Both the position numbers and the translations under genes were made by a program. Shown here piece by piece: positions 1-10,377 of a stretch of 64,000 nucleotides of DNA; within the stretch, counting starts at the first letter, position 1; the number at the start of each line of letters is the position of its first letter. Location: assembly GCA_015143295.1 (NCBI GenBank), contig CM026556.1:15438547-15502546 (forward strand). The letters run 5' to 3'. The notes beneath the pieces are model-generated. The model did no database searches. It was not told the DNA's origin and was given only the letters and a program-made list of their open reading frames with translations. This stretch comes from Tetracentron sinense. Lineage: Eukaryota > Streptophyta > Magnoliopsida > Trochodendrales > Trochodendraceae.

Positions 1-1130
1 TCCTCCTGAGGTGCTTTTCCTGTCATCAGCATTTCCGGCCCAATCGGCATCGGAACATCCAACTATCGTGGCATTTGTATCAAAAGAATACAAGAGGCCA
101 AATGATAGAGTTTCACTCACATATCGAATGATACGCTTAACTGCAAGCAAGAGAGACTCTTTTGGGCTCGCTTGATAGCGGGCACATGCACCAACACTAA
201 AGGCTATGTCAGGTCTAGTAGCAGTTAGGTAGAGTAAACTACCAATCATGCTTCTATAAGAAGTTTGATCAACATCTTTGCCTGACGCATCTTTACTAAG
301 TTTTGTAGTAGAACTCATAGGAGTTCTTACATGCTTAGCAGAGCTCATGCCAAATTTCTTCACTAGATTTTTAGCATATTTGATTTGAGATACTGAGATC
401 CCAGAATCCAATTGCTTGATCTGAAGACCAAGGAAGAAACTTAGCACACCAACCATGCTCATTTCAAATTCATTTTTCATTTGTTCAGCAAATGAACGAG
501 CATGTAAGTCTAATGTGGAACCAAACACAATGTCATCAACATATATCTGGGCGATGACAATTTCACCTTTCACATTCTTTATGAAAAGGGTTCTGTCTAC
601 TCCCCCTCTCGAAAATCCATTTTCCAAGAGATAAGTAGTCAGCCTCTCATACCAAGCTCTTTGAGCTTGCTTTAAACCATAGAGGGCCCCTTTTAGCCGA
701 TAGACTTGATCAAGGTGATGTGGATCTTTAAACCCTTTTGGTTGTTCCACATAGACTTCTTCATGTAGAATGCCATTCAGAAAGGCACTCTTAACATCCA
801 TTTGAAAAAGTTTGAATTTCATATTGCAAGCCACAGCTAGAAGAATTCTTATTGATTCTAGCCTGGCTACAGGAGCAAACGTTTCATCAAAGTCAATACC
901 TTCAATTTGGGTGTATCCTTGTGCAACTAACCTAGCCTTATTTCTTATGATAGTAACTTTTTCATCAGATTTGTTCTTGAAAATCCATTTGGTACCTATC
1001 ACATTTGTATTGTTAGGCCTAGGTACTAAATACCAAACATCATTCCTAGTAAACTGAAGTAACTCTTCTTGCATTGCATTTATCCAATTATCATCTGCAA
1101 GAGCTTCAACTACATTCTTGGGTTCAAAAG
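1..1130 (-). pseudogene. pol: Reverse transcriptase and start of RNase H of the copia element
   Basis: Copies element RNA into cDNA inside virus-like particles. The minus-strand frame is open from about 2052 to the window edge. RT motifs in order are a KWIFKNK segment, [18 protein letters not shown], the [11 protein letters not shown] block and the catalytic YVDD box at about 536-525. RNase H begins near the left edge with ADWAG and a DDRKSTSG block at about 45-5. I see no stop or frameshift in this part. It is untranslatable only because of upstream nonsense codons in the single Gag-Pol frame. The start and end are domain estimates, since this is one polyprotein and not a separate gene. Confidence 0.9.
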
Positions 1131-2052
1131 ATGAAGTATAGCAAATGTAGCTAACTTCATTTTCAATTTGTTTCCTCGTTCTCACTCCACTTTCAACATC
1201 ACCAATTATATTAGTGGGGGTGTGAGGACTCATGACCCTAGGATGTGTAGGTTTTGATGGAGATGTTTGCTTATCAATAAGTGGAGTTGAAACAGTTTCA
1301 ACATTTTCATTATGAGCACTTTCATCATCCTCAAGTTGCACATTTTCAACACTGGAGTCATCCACAACTACATTTATGGACTCCATAATTGTAGAGGTTC
1401 TCAAATTATACACTCGATAAGCTCTACTGTTGGTGGAATATCCAAGAAATATCCCTTCATCACTCCGGGATTCAAATTTCTCCAGTTGCTCTCTATCCTT
1501 AAGGATATAGCATTTACTTCCGAATTCTCGAAAGTACTTGACACTAGGTTTTTTGTTATTCCACAACTCATATGGGGTTTTCCTTGTTCTAGGTCTTACA
1601 AAAACTCTATTAACTATATAGCAAGCAGTGTTAACTGCCTCAGCCCAGAAATGAGAAGCTAGATTGTTGCTATGAAGCATAACTCTAGCCATCTCTTGGA
1701 GAACCCTGTTCTTCCTCTCTACTACACCATTCTGCTGAGGTGTAATAGGTGCAGAAAATTCATGTTTGATACCCGACTCATCACAAAAGTCGTTGTACTT
1801 AGAGTTTTCAAACTCCTTTCCATGATCACTTCGTATTCGAGTGATTGGGCATCTTTTCTCATTTTGAATTTTCAGGCAAATACTTTTGAAATTGTCAAAA
1901 GCATCGGATTTCTCTCTTATAAATGCCACCCATGACATTCTTGAGAAATCATCAGCAGTAGAAGGCTTTCCTAGTTTGGGAACACCTCTCACAAGCTCTT
2001 GCTTAGAGATTTTGCATAGGTCTTTGAAGTTCATGTGACCTAGTCTTCGGTG
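1131..2052 (-). pseudogene. pol: Integrase of the copia element, with internal in-frame deletion
   Basis: Would insert the cDNA into host chromatin. The frame starts after the TGA at 2055-2053 with HRRLGH, the H-H half of the zinc-binding domain. It then passes directly from [10 protein letters not shown] to DDFSRMSWV. In copia integrases this interval, from memory, carries the CX2C half of the zinc finger and the first catalytic Asp (DLMGP block), about 50 residues. Both are missing, with the junction at about 1955-1968, and the frame is kept. The second Asp ([11 protein letters not shown]) and catalytic Glu (NGVVERKNR) are present, followed by the usual C-terminal core. The enzyme must be inactive regardless of the nonsense codons. 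Confidence 0.85.
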
Positions 2053-2829
2053 TCACAAATCAACCTCCTCAATTTTAGTCTTATAACAGACATTTGAGGG
2101 ATTAGGACTGGGAGTTAAGCCGTAGCAATTGTCAGTGGTTCTCAATACTTCTAGAACACACTTACCTTTACCATTAATGACTAAGCATTTATTATGGGTA
2201 AAGTGCACAGCATGGTTATCATCACATAGTTGACTTATGCTAATTAAATTAACTTTCAGTCCTTCAACAAACAAGGCATCTTTCAATTTAGGTATGCCTG
2301 GTGAATCGATGATACCCTTCCCTTTGACTAAAGACTTGCTTCCATCACCAAAAGTAACAGTCCCATCTGGACAGTCCTCAAATTGAATAAATAAGGACTT
2401 GTTAACTGTCATATGCCGAGAACACCCACTGTCGAAGTACCACATTTCTGTGTTTTGGGCTTTCAAGGCAGTATGAATGACAAAGCACTTAAGGTCATCC
2501 TTTCTTACATACATAGTCTTTAAACTTTGTTTAGATCTTTGATCATTAATCTGTGTAGTAGAGACCTTTTTCCTTTTTTTCCTCCTTGACCTTTTTCTGT
2601 TTTGTTCAGTTCTAGCTTTTTGATAAGTCAAATTGTTTCCTCTTGAATAATCATTTGGAATAAATTGACCAGTTCTTGTCCTAGAGATTTGAGCAATTCT
2701 ATTAATATCTTCGCTCAATATTCTAGACTTTTCAGCCAGAACCTGAATCTGCCTTTGAAGAGTCCCTTGAATTTGATTTTGGTTCCATGAACCATTTTGA
2801 GGAGCTCTCCTAAAAGCATTACAATTTGG
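2053..2829 (-). pseudogene. pol: Protease and pre-integrase region of the copia element
   Basis: Aspartic protease that would cut the Gag-Pol polyprotein. The motif WYFDSGCSRHMT is visible, with catalytic DSG at about 2433-2425. The second half contains FGDGSKSLVKGKG and VNLISISQLCDD, typical of copia proteases. A basic linker (RKRSRRKKRKK) precedes it. The segment is bounded by TGA at 2832-2830, where GHI-stop-PNC breaks the second Gag zinc knuckle (an ancestral CGA codon is the simplest source), and by TGA at 2055-2053, in place of the Trp of the expected LWHRRLGH. Both are transitions expected from deaminated 5-methylcytosine. Confidence 0.88.
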
Positions 2830-4761
2830 TCATATGTGACCTCTCACACCACAAAAGTGACATGTGGGTATGAATCTTGGGAGAGGAGGAGGATTTCTTC
2901 TAATAGGAATTTGATTCCTCAAAGCATTCACTCTAGGAGCTGTATTACTAGGCTTTGCAAAATTTATATAAGCCTTAGCACTTGATGTAGAAGGTAGATT
3001 CACTTTAGGATCAGAATGTATTGGCTCAAACACTACACTAGCCATTGTACCAACAGCTAAAGGACCAGCTGGTGTGTCAGCATGTCCTATCCCAGATCTA
3101 CTTGAATTTGACCCATACTTTCTAACTAATTCATCTAGGCAGCTAGTGTTACCAAACATTCTTACTTCTTTTTCAAGAGTATAGACCTTCTGAATCAAGT
3201 CAGTCTTGTCTTTAAGGGTAATTTGATGTTCTTTTTCAAGAGATTTCACCTTATCAACAAGAGAGTCTTTAAAAGTTTCCAGCTCCATTTGCAGAGTTCT
3301 TAACTCTTCAATTTCTTTCATGGAAGTGTCTCTTTCAACTTCTAATTTTCTAATCACATTAGTCAATGAGACATTCTCTTCCAAAAGACATTGAACTTTC
3401 ATAACAAATGCTTCTTTTTCATTTTCCAACTGACTAACTAGAGCACTCTTCTCTTCTGCTACTAGTTTACAAATATCTCTTTCATTTTGAATGATTTTGA
3501 GTTTTTTGCTCAAGGAGATTTTTGTTTTAGTCAGCTTCAAACTTTCAGCATACAACTTATCATCAGTTGTTTTCAAATCTTCATCACTTTCAGAGTCAGT
3601 TTGACTCTTCTGTAAGTCATCACTAGACTCAGTATGAACACTATCATCACTTCTATCCTTTTCATCAACCTCAGAGGTAGTCTCAAGAATCCCAGAAAGG
3701 GAAACAGTGAAAGCCGTATGATTTCCAGTACCTTCACTTGAAGAGGAACTGTCTGATTCTTCATTCTCGGAATCACTCTCATCCTAACAGGCATTCATCA
3801 CCTTGCCCTTACTATTCTTCTTGTTAGGACAGTTAGGTGAAATATGATCGAAGCCATGGCATTCATAACATTGAACACCTTGGGATTTCTTGTCGCCACT
3901 CTTGGAATTTTTCTTGTTTTCCCAGGGCTTAGACTTTGACTTCTCAAAAGATTTTCCTCCCTGTTTGGGATTAAACCTCTTTTTCGTTCTAAAAAATTTT
4001 CGAAATTTTTTAACGAAGAGAGCCATTTCTTCCTCATTCATATCTCCATCATTGTCATCCTCATCCAAAGTTTCCTTGATGGATTTCAAGGCTAAAGATT
4101 TGTTCTTCTTGGATGGACGTAGATTGAGTTCATAGGTTTGGAGTGATCCAACCAATTCCTCAATCTTCAGAGAGTCAACATTTTTACTCTCTTCAATTGC
4201 AGTGACTTTGGGTTGAAATCTCTCTGGGAGAGATCTAAGGACTTTTCTAACTATTTTGGACTCAGATATTTTCTCACCTAAATTGAAACTAGCGTTGACA
4301 ATGTCACTAAGTTTTGCATAGAATTCATCAAAAGTGTCATTGTCTTCCATGTTTAAATGTTCAAATTTGGTGGTTAACATTTGGAGTTTTGAGATTTTAA
4401 CAGTGGTAGTACCCTCATGGGTAATTTCAAGAATGTCCCAAGCCTCCTTTGCTGTTTCACATGAAGAAATTCGTCTGAATTCCTCAGCAGTGACTGCAGT
4501 AAAGATAGCATTGAGACCTTTAGTGTTCCATCCACTTGACTCAAGCTCTTCTCTGGTCCATTCATCAGAATATTTGACTACAGTCAAATCACCTACAGTT
4601 TTTATGGGTGTAGTCCACCCATTCTGTATAGACATCCAAATTCTCTCGTCAATAGATTTGAGAAAGGCTCTCATTCTAGCTTTCCAATAAGCATAATTAT
4701 TCCCATCAAAAAGTGGGGGACGAGAGACGGATCCACCTTCTCTTAGAGTACTCATGATCAC
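2830..4761 (-). pseudogene. gag: Sirevirus-type Gag (capsid, coiled coil, two zinc knuckles), one nonsense codon
   Basis: Structural protein that packages element RNA. The ATG at 4761 follows the PBS by 47 nt. The N-terminus carries the family block RPPLFDGNNYAYWKARMR. The first CCHC knuckle, CYECHGFDHISPNC, lies near residue 300. A TAG at 3786-3784 then interrupts the frame, which continues unchanged through an acidic Ser/Glu-rich stretch, a long coiled coil (about 3580-3130; heptad-rich KLEVERD and LEKEHQ segments) and the second knuckle CHFCGVRGH at about 2860, broken by TGA at 2832. The long coiled coil between two knuckles is the Sirevirus hallmark. No frameshift was needed to read the whole region. 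Confidence 0.9.
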
Positions 4762-4808
4762 GGATAATACAGGATCACACTTAAGGGATTAGCCTTATCA
4801 GTGAACAA

Positions 4809-4820
4809 GCTCTGATACCA
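4809..4820 (-). promoter_or_regulatory. Primer-binding site, tRNA-iMet
   Basis: On the minus strand this reads TGGTATCAGAGC, the complement of the 3' end of plant initiator tRNA-Met. It is separated from the LTR end by two bases (AT) and primes minus-strand cDNA synthesis. Confidence 0.95.
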
Positions 4821-5500
4821 ATTGAAATTTATCCAGATCAATGATCTCTAAGACCTAGAGGGGGGGTGAATAGGTCTATCTAATAATTTCTAACCAATTT
4901 TAATTTTTTCAATTAATATGTTTAGAAATCAATGAACAAGTCAATCAGACAATCCACACAAATCAAACACAGAAGATTTTTACGTGGAAAACCCTAACGG
5001 GAAAAAATCACGGCACCTTGTCCAACAATAAACTTCACTATGAAAAGATATCAAGTACAAGACAAGACCTTACCAAAACAGAAACGACGTTCCTAGGTAT
5101 AGACTCTTACTCTTGATTTCCACGAACCAGCAGGTTCAATCTCCGCCGTAGCAGCTTCGGTTCCACACCGACCAAATCTTTTCAAGCTACTTCAAAACCA
5201 CGATCACACACGATCGATCTCCTTCCACGAAGGCTCCGGATCAAACACCGTACACACACACAAGGTGTAGGGTTGTGAATTAATTTAAGAAATTTCAAAC
5301 CCTAGAGGGATCTCATACAGATCTGAGATCACACAATGCAAGATCAAAGGTTAGATCTATACTTGCATTCTCTAGGATCTAAGAAAGAGGACAGATCAAC
5401 AAAGATCTAATAAAAGCAATAAGAAAAACCCTAGAAGAGTTTCTCAGACCTCTACTCTTTCAAAAATATCAAAGACAAGAACTAGGTCTCCAAAAATTTG

Positions 5501-5510
5501 TTTATATAGG
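5501..5510 (-). promoter_or_regulatory. Probable TATA box of the copia LTR
   Basis: CCTATATAAA in sense orientation, 45 to 230 nt downstream of the palindrome array. Transcription should start about 30 nt further, near 5470, defining R. Confidence 0.6.
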
Positions 5511-5554
5511 GTTTAAGAAAAGAATCCACAAAAAGAAAAATTCTTTTTACGGGG

Positions 5555-5740
5555 ACCGATCGATCGGTGCTCACTACCGATCGCTCGGTCCAAAAATGAT
5601 CGCTCGGTCCTCATGACCGATCGCTCAGTTATAAATCATCTCTCTGGAAAAATACCCCATACAAACTTTTTGTCCAGTCGATAGCCACCGATCGCTCGGT
5701 AGGCCACCGATCGATCGGTCTCAACACCGAGCGATCGGTT
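5555..5740 (-). promoter_or_regulatory. Array of ACCGATCGATCGGT-type palindromes in the copia LTR
   Basis: About seven copies of a 14-bp palindrome, perfect (ACCGATCGATCGGT at 5555-5568) or with one change (ACCGATCGCTCGGT at 5576-5589, then near 5599, 5616, 5687, 5706 and 5727). They flank a spacer at 5641-5686 that is also found in Ty3/gypsy LTRs in this window. The position just upstream of the TATA box suggests a dimeric transcription-factor site or enhancer (inference). Conserved palindromes in Sirevirus LTRs are, to my knowledge, a described feature of the lineage. Confidence 0.8.
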
Positions 5741-6033
5741 GAGACAGAATTGTTTTCAAACCATGATTCATTTCATTGTTATTTGATTCAAATGAGATCA
5801 AACAACTTTGTTAGGTTTAAAACTATCCTCCTAGGTATGTTTAGAGTTATCTAAGCCAAATCCAACCTAGGTAGGGGTCTCTAAGTCCATTACCTGTCTA
5901 GATCCAGAGTAGAATCTTTTTCTTCTCTTTCTTCAATCTTCTTTAAGCTTTAGCTCTTTTCTTCTGACAAGTTGAACATGACTCGACGACTCGACTCACA
6001 TGACCTATCTAATGATCACGGAATTTGCCAACA

Positions 6034-6723
6034 ACTATTTAGGGATTTACAGTGGTCAAGGACGTCAGTAAAAATTCCATTTTTTGAGTCAAGTCTTGTA
6101 TAGTTCTTTTCTATAAAATGGTCTTTTTCCAAGCATGACTCAACATTTTTGTAAAAATGCCGAAAAAAAAAGTTCATGATGGTACGGCCTAAATCTTTTC
6201 AGAAGAGTTAGTGATTTAAAGCCACCCAAAAAAATAAAATTCTTATACTAACTAAGCTTGTTGGTTTAATGAGGGATTGCCCGAATATTCACCAAGCCAT
6301 CCACTTCAATTTCATAGTATCTAGGGGCAGCATATGTTAATGAGCAAGAAAAAGAAACCTCCAAAAGAGATCCTCAACCCCACTGAGCCAAGCCAAGTAA
6401 GAGAAAGCTCAATAATGACCCTAAGTATACAAAGATTAGCACCTTGCTAGGCCAAGTGCTAAGAGCGCAATGATACTACTTGCAACATGGTTACAAGTGG
6501 AGCATTCACTAAGTAGATTGGGGCATCATCGGGATAGACATCTTACAGTCTAAGGCATGGGCCATGTATAATCTCCTGAAGCACTCAATTCGTTCCACCA
6601 ATTTCAAGCTTCCAATCATCAATACAAGTAGAGCATTCACTAAGCAGATTGGGGCATCATTGGGATAGACATCTTACAGTCTAAGACATGGGCAATGCCA
6701 GCATTCAAAAGCTTGATAATTCA
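6034..6723. other. Non-coding stretch, probably internal 3' region of the Tat-type element
   Basis: No coding potential seen. It lies between the copia LTR end and the TSD of E1, and continues after E1 at 15713. It holds a 75-bp direct repeat (6492-6566 and 6623-6697, offset 131 bp, about 90% identical). Assignment to the Tat element is by position only. Confidence 0.4.
6492..6697. repeat. 75-bp direct repeat, two copies
   Basis: Both copies contain GAGCATTCACTAAG and GGATAGACATCTTACAGTCT in the same order. Copies at 6492-6566 and 6623-6697, separated by 56 bp. Confidence 0.85.
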
Positions 6724-6728
6724 TGCAC
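6724..6728. repeat. Target-site duplication TGCAC (left) of E1
   Basis: TGCAC immediately precedes the LTR start TGTAGAG. The same five bases recur at 15708-15712 after the 3' LTR. Confidence 0.85.
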
Positions 6729-6962
6729 TGTAGAGCCCCAAATCTTTATTGCACTAAGTGATGAATAGTGTGTGAATAGTACTCAAGTGTCGTTCTGTGC
6801 ACTAATGGACTTTATGTTAATATACGAGTTTGGATTTATGGCGTGCATGTTTCAATGGGCCTAGATATCACTAAGGAGCATGTATTAAGCATAAAAGAGT
6901 GTTAGAATGATATTGGAGGAGTTTCAAGTAATCGGAACAAGGTTTTACAGCAAAACAGGAGA

Positions 6963-7114
6963 TCACCGATCGCTCGGCGCCATCCTCCGATCGACCGGTC
7001 ATCTACCGATCGATTGGTAGCTATCGACTGGTCAACTTTTTTGTATGGGGAAATTTTCCGGAGAGGGTGTTTTCAACTGATCGCTCGGTATGTACCACCG
7101 ATCGATCGGTTATA
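6963..7114 (+). promoter_or_regulatory. CGATCG palindrome array in the E1 5' LTR
   Basis: Five or six copies of ACCGATCGATCGGT-like sites, with the shared GTATGGGGAAATTTTCC spacer at 7019-7080 in the middle. It ends about 50 nt upstream of the TATA box. Same arrangement as in the copia LTR. Confidence 0.8.
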
Positions 7115-7165
7115 CGCAGATTTTCTTCATCAAGGGTGTTTAAGACTTTAGCCACCACCCTTTGC

Positions 7166-7174
7166 CTATATAAG
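7166..7174 (+). promoter_or_regulatory. TATA box of the E1 5' LTR
   Basis: CTATATAAG in both LTRs (7166-7174, 14254-14262). Confidence 0.65.
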
Positions 7175-8578
7175 GGCTGGGTTTGTGCCTTAGGGTTTCA
7201 CAAACCCTTTGTACATTATTTTGGAGGATTGTGAAGAGGAGAAGAAGGTGAGGAACTACTTGTTGATCAAGCTTCTGGAAGATCAAGGTTCTTCCACTTC
7301 CTTTGGCGATTCTCAACCAAGAACTCAAGGTTCTTGCTTGTTCAAGCTCTTGAGAATCAAAGTCTTTGATTTCACCAAGGTAGATACACTCTACTACCAA
7401 TCTTGCAATCGTACTAAGTTACTAAATGATGTTCTTCTAAATCTATACTACTTATGTATATATATCTTAAATGTTTATGGTGTGAAAGTATGTTGTTTAT
7501 ATACTTGGGTGAAAGATACTATTATGATGCACTCTCAGTGTTTGATGAAATACCTCTAAGGGATTTTATGCTTAAATATGATGATTTATCTCATATGCTC
7601 ATATGCTCGCATGTCTCGCATGAATCAATGTTTTCCATGGATTTCTCAAAGTACGAAAAGGGGTTTTTCACTAGATGACTAATGAGGAACGATTCTAAGT
7701 AACTATATGATTTCTCTAAGATCATTTCACAAGCTCTACGGATCATGCTATGCTCACAAGGAACTCTATGATAGGCTCTAAGATCGTCTCACAAGCTCTA
7801 CGGATCATAAATGTAACGCTCTAAGATCTCTAAGGATATGCTCTATGTTGTGCTCTATGGTATCTCCATGTCTCTACAGATCATAATGACTCTAAGTAAC
7901 TCCATGAACTCACAAGAACTCACAAGGCTATGATTATCGCATGACTCACATGGTTACAGTTTTGGTTTTGGTTTCGAACCTCATCTCACATGTTATTTCA
8001 TGGTTTCCATGCTCTTACATGTTTTTAAGGATTTCATTCTCCATGATTCGTATGCTCTATGCTTAATGCTTTTTTGTTATTAGTTTGTATACGCTGAGTA
8101 TTCCACGCTCAGCCGAATTTGTTATCAGCGGCAGGTGCTTGGGCTCTGTTTGATATATGTGGCACGGAACCATGGTTAGAGGAAGAGTACTTCGACCCGG
8201 AGCCTTCCATGGATCATTATCAGGATGATGGTCCTATAGATAGGTGTCGAGACTTCGACTTTTGTTGATCGGCAGACTTAGAACTTTAAGATGTTATTTT
8301 GTTACGTGAGGGTGGGGTTTGTCCACTCCACTTTTGGGTTTCTCACATGTATATACTTTTGTTGGTTCATACTTGAACTGAGTTATAGGAGTATCGCTTT
8401 GCTTCCTCTATGTTTAGTATTTTATTCCGCTGTGCATTCTTTATCGCTTTCGCTAGATATGTTTGTGTTTCTGACAGGTCTCCACATGTGCCTTATGTAT
8501 TATACTGGAGGTATGATACGGCGGTGACGAGTCAATGTATCCCTAACTCCTAGGGGGTATTTTGGGTCACGACAAACT

Positions 8579-8590
8579 TGGTATCAGAGC
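8579..8590 (+). promoter_or_regulatory. Primer-binding site of E1, tRNA-iMet
   Basis: TGGTATCAGAGC four bases after the 5' LTR end. Confidence 0.95.
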
Positions 8591-9008
8591 CTAGGCATTA
8601 GGTCATGTAGGCTAGTGTCCTTTAAGTTGGAACTAGAGTTATCTTACTCTAGGAAGTTGTCCCTAGTAAGCAGAAGTAGTTCTCTGAGTTGAACTTAGAA
8701 CTCAGATGGACTTGATGTCTTAGGCTTATTACTACGACATAACGGGTATCAAGCTAGTCCTTCGGTCAGTCTAGGATCTTAGTCTAGGTGCTAGTTTAGA
8801 CTATGTCCTGAGTTTTATTCTAGAAAGGGTAGATGCCCAACTTAGTCACGCTAGGACACTCTAAGTTATACTTATCTTATTATGTGTATACCTCGATGTA
8901 TACAATATGCGTTATAGCAATTCATGTATATTGAACTGCTATATGATGTGTGAGGTTGGTATCCAAGTTAGACTCATGTTTTGCCAATGGATCTCAGGAT
9001 TTGATATC

Positions 9009-10229
9009 ATGAGACTCGGCACTCGGGGTCCTCGAGGTTACCATACTCGGAGGGCTGAGAGTGAAGTTCCAAGAGAAGAGGAACCGTTGTATTTCACGAA
9101 TGCTATGGACTCTATAGCCGAGACTTTGGCATTGTTGGTAGCGAGGCCTACTCCTACCCCATCGGCTACTCCAATGCCTACATCGGTGCATCACACTGTG
9201 AGGCTTGAAGCTTTCCAGAGACTACGACCTCCGACATTTTACGGTACTCTGGACCCAATGGTGGTGGAGTCTTGGATTATGCAGCTGGAGAAGACCTTCC
9301 GGGCTCTCCGATGTACTAAGGAGCAAAGAGTGGAATGGGCTTCCTTCGTGATGGAAGGTGAAGCCGAACACTGGTGGAGAGCTACCCAAAGGCAGAGAGA
9401 TGTTGCAAAGAAAGGAGTGCCCTGGACTTGGGCAGAGTTCTTAGAGACCTTCAAAGAGCAGTACTTTCCCAGGTTTATTCGAGAACAAAAAGCGAGGGAG
9501 TTTATGTTTTGGAGCAAGGGTCGATGAGCGTAGCTGAGTATGAGGCTAAGTTCACCGAATTGTCAAGGTTTGCTCTGCATTTGGTTGCTACTGAGGACCT
9601 ACGGGTCAGGAAGTTTGAGATGGGCTTGAAGGCCTTTATTCGAGATCGGGTGTCCATTCTCCAAGCGGAGTCTCAGAGAGAGATAGTAGGGAAGGCAAAG
9701 ATCGTCGAGAAGAATACGGAAGACTTTATGAGAAGAAGAGATAGTGGCCTTGGAAAAAGCATGTCTCGGGTTCAGTCTAGTGGTTCATCGTCCGAGAAGA
9801 GGACTAGGACAACACCGTACTAGTTCTCCCAGCCGATGCCGGCTCAGAGACCTTCTTTTGTGCCTCAGGCACCACGCCCTATGAAATCACAAGCTATGAG
9901 GGTTATGCCTCTGGCTTCCTTCGCATTACATACTTTTGAGGAATGCGCCGTCTGTGGTCGTCGGCACAACACAGGGGATTGCCGAAGAATGTCAGGTAGA
10001 TGCTTCCACTATGGAGAGATGGGCCATATGATTCGAGATTGCCCGCGTAAGCAGTCACGGACTGGGCCATAGGGAGTTCGGCCTCCAGGTAAGCAGTCTT
10101 CATTGCAGGGGTCTTCATCGCAGGCCTCTAGATCCGTGCCACCCACCCAACAGCCTCGTCAGGCTAACCAAGGTAGGGTCTTTGCCATGACTGATAGAGA
10201 TGCACAAGCATCTAATGATGTTGTGCAAG
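9009..10229 (+). pseudogene. gag: Gag of E1, frameshifted, upstream exon of gag-pol
   Basis: Capsid and nucleocapsid protein. I choose the ATG at 9009 (MRLGTRGPRG) because it aligns with MRRGTRGRG of E2 and MRRGNRSRG of E3; an upstream in-frame ATG at 8907 lies in leader. The capsid block FRALRCTKEQRVEWASF is in the first frame. A 1-nt loss at about 9505 (after REFM) shifts the frame, which resumes at LEQGSMSVAEYEAKF and ends at TAG 9821-9823, then continues to TAG 10070-10072, both probable CAG to TAG changes. Two knuckles follow: CAVCGRRHNTGDC is intact, the second (CFHYGEMGHMIRDC) has lost one Cys to Tyr. The exon ends ASNDVVQ-G at a splice donor. Confidence 0.88.
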
Positions 10230-10377
10230 GTACGCGCAAGTTTGATCTTGTCTAAGTTTTAATGTTACCATGATGTGTGGTATATATGTATCCTATGTGA
10301 TGTTTTGCGATGCTTGTATCGATATGTATAGTTTGTGTTATGGTTTATGGTATAACTTGGGTGATTACAATTCTCAG
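10230..10377 (+). other. Intron between gag and pol of E1 (148 nt)
   Basis: Donor CAAG|GTACGCG and acceptor TTCTCAG|GT fit plant U2-type consensus. Splicing joins codon G (g|gt, phase 1) and gives DVVQ-G-SLLVNE in frame with the protease. Unspliced RNA ends after GTRKFDLV. E2 has the same site, phase and flanking residues, and E3 keeps the donor. Confidence 0.75.

Larger units (their letters stand above)
1..6033 (-). mobile_element. Ty1/copia retrotransposon, Sirevirus type, 5' part (truncated by window edge)
   Basis: On the minus strand the order is LTR, PBS, gag with two zinc knuckles, protease, integrase, reverse transcriptase and the start of RNase H. Integrase before RT is the copia order. 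The long Gag with a coiled coil between two CCHC knuckles matches the Sirevirus (SIRE/Maximus) lineage. The element runs off the left edge within RNase H, so the 3' LTR, any env-like ORF and the partner TSD are not visible. The right flank begins ACTAT at 6034, which would be the TSD. One continuous reading frame covers gag to RNase H, broken only by three nonsense codons (3786-3784, 2832-2830, 2055-2053), and it also carries an in-frame deletion in integrase. The element is therefore fairly young but dead. Confidence 0.9.
4823..6033 (-). repeat. 5' LTR of the copia element (1211 bp)
   Basis: In sense (minus) orientation it starts TGTTGGCAAATTCCG at 6033 and ends TTTCA at 4823, two bases from the PBS. 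It contains a palindrome array (5555-5740), a TATA box (5510-5501) and a downstream leader. The second LTR lies outside the window, so the boundaries rest on the TG..CA termini and the PBS. Confidence 0.9.
6729..8574 (+). repeat. 5' LTR of E1 (1846 bp)
   Basis: Starts TGTAGAGCCCC and ends GGGTCACGACA, matching the 3' LTR at 13777-15702 almost base for base. Carries a CGATCG palindrome array (6963-7114), a TATA box at 7166-7174, and after it CTCTA-type diverged repeats (about 7680-7930). Confidence 0.95.

Noticed and set aside
812-1935. Plus-strand ORFs of 81-116 codons over the copia pol
   Set aside because: Antisense shadows of the minus-strand RT and integrase frame.
8291-8527. 78-codon ORF in the E1 LTR (also at 15419-15715)
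   Set aside because: Hydrophobic but lies in LTR sequence and duplicates with it; no domain. LTR-encoded proteins are not expected in this lineage.
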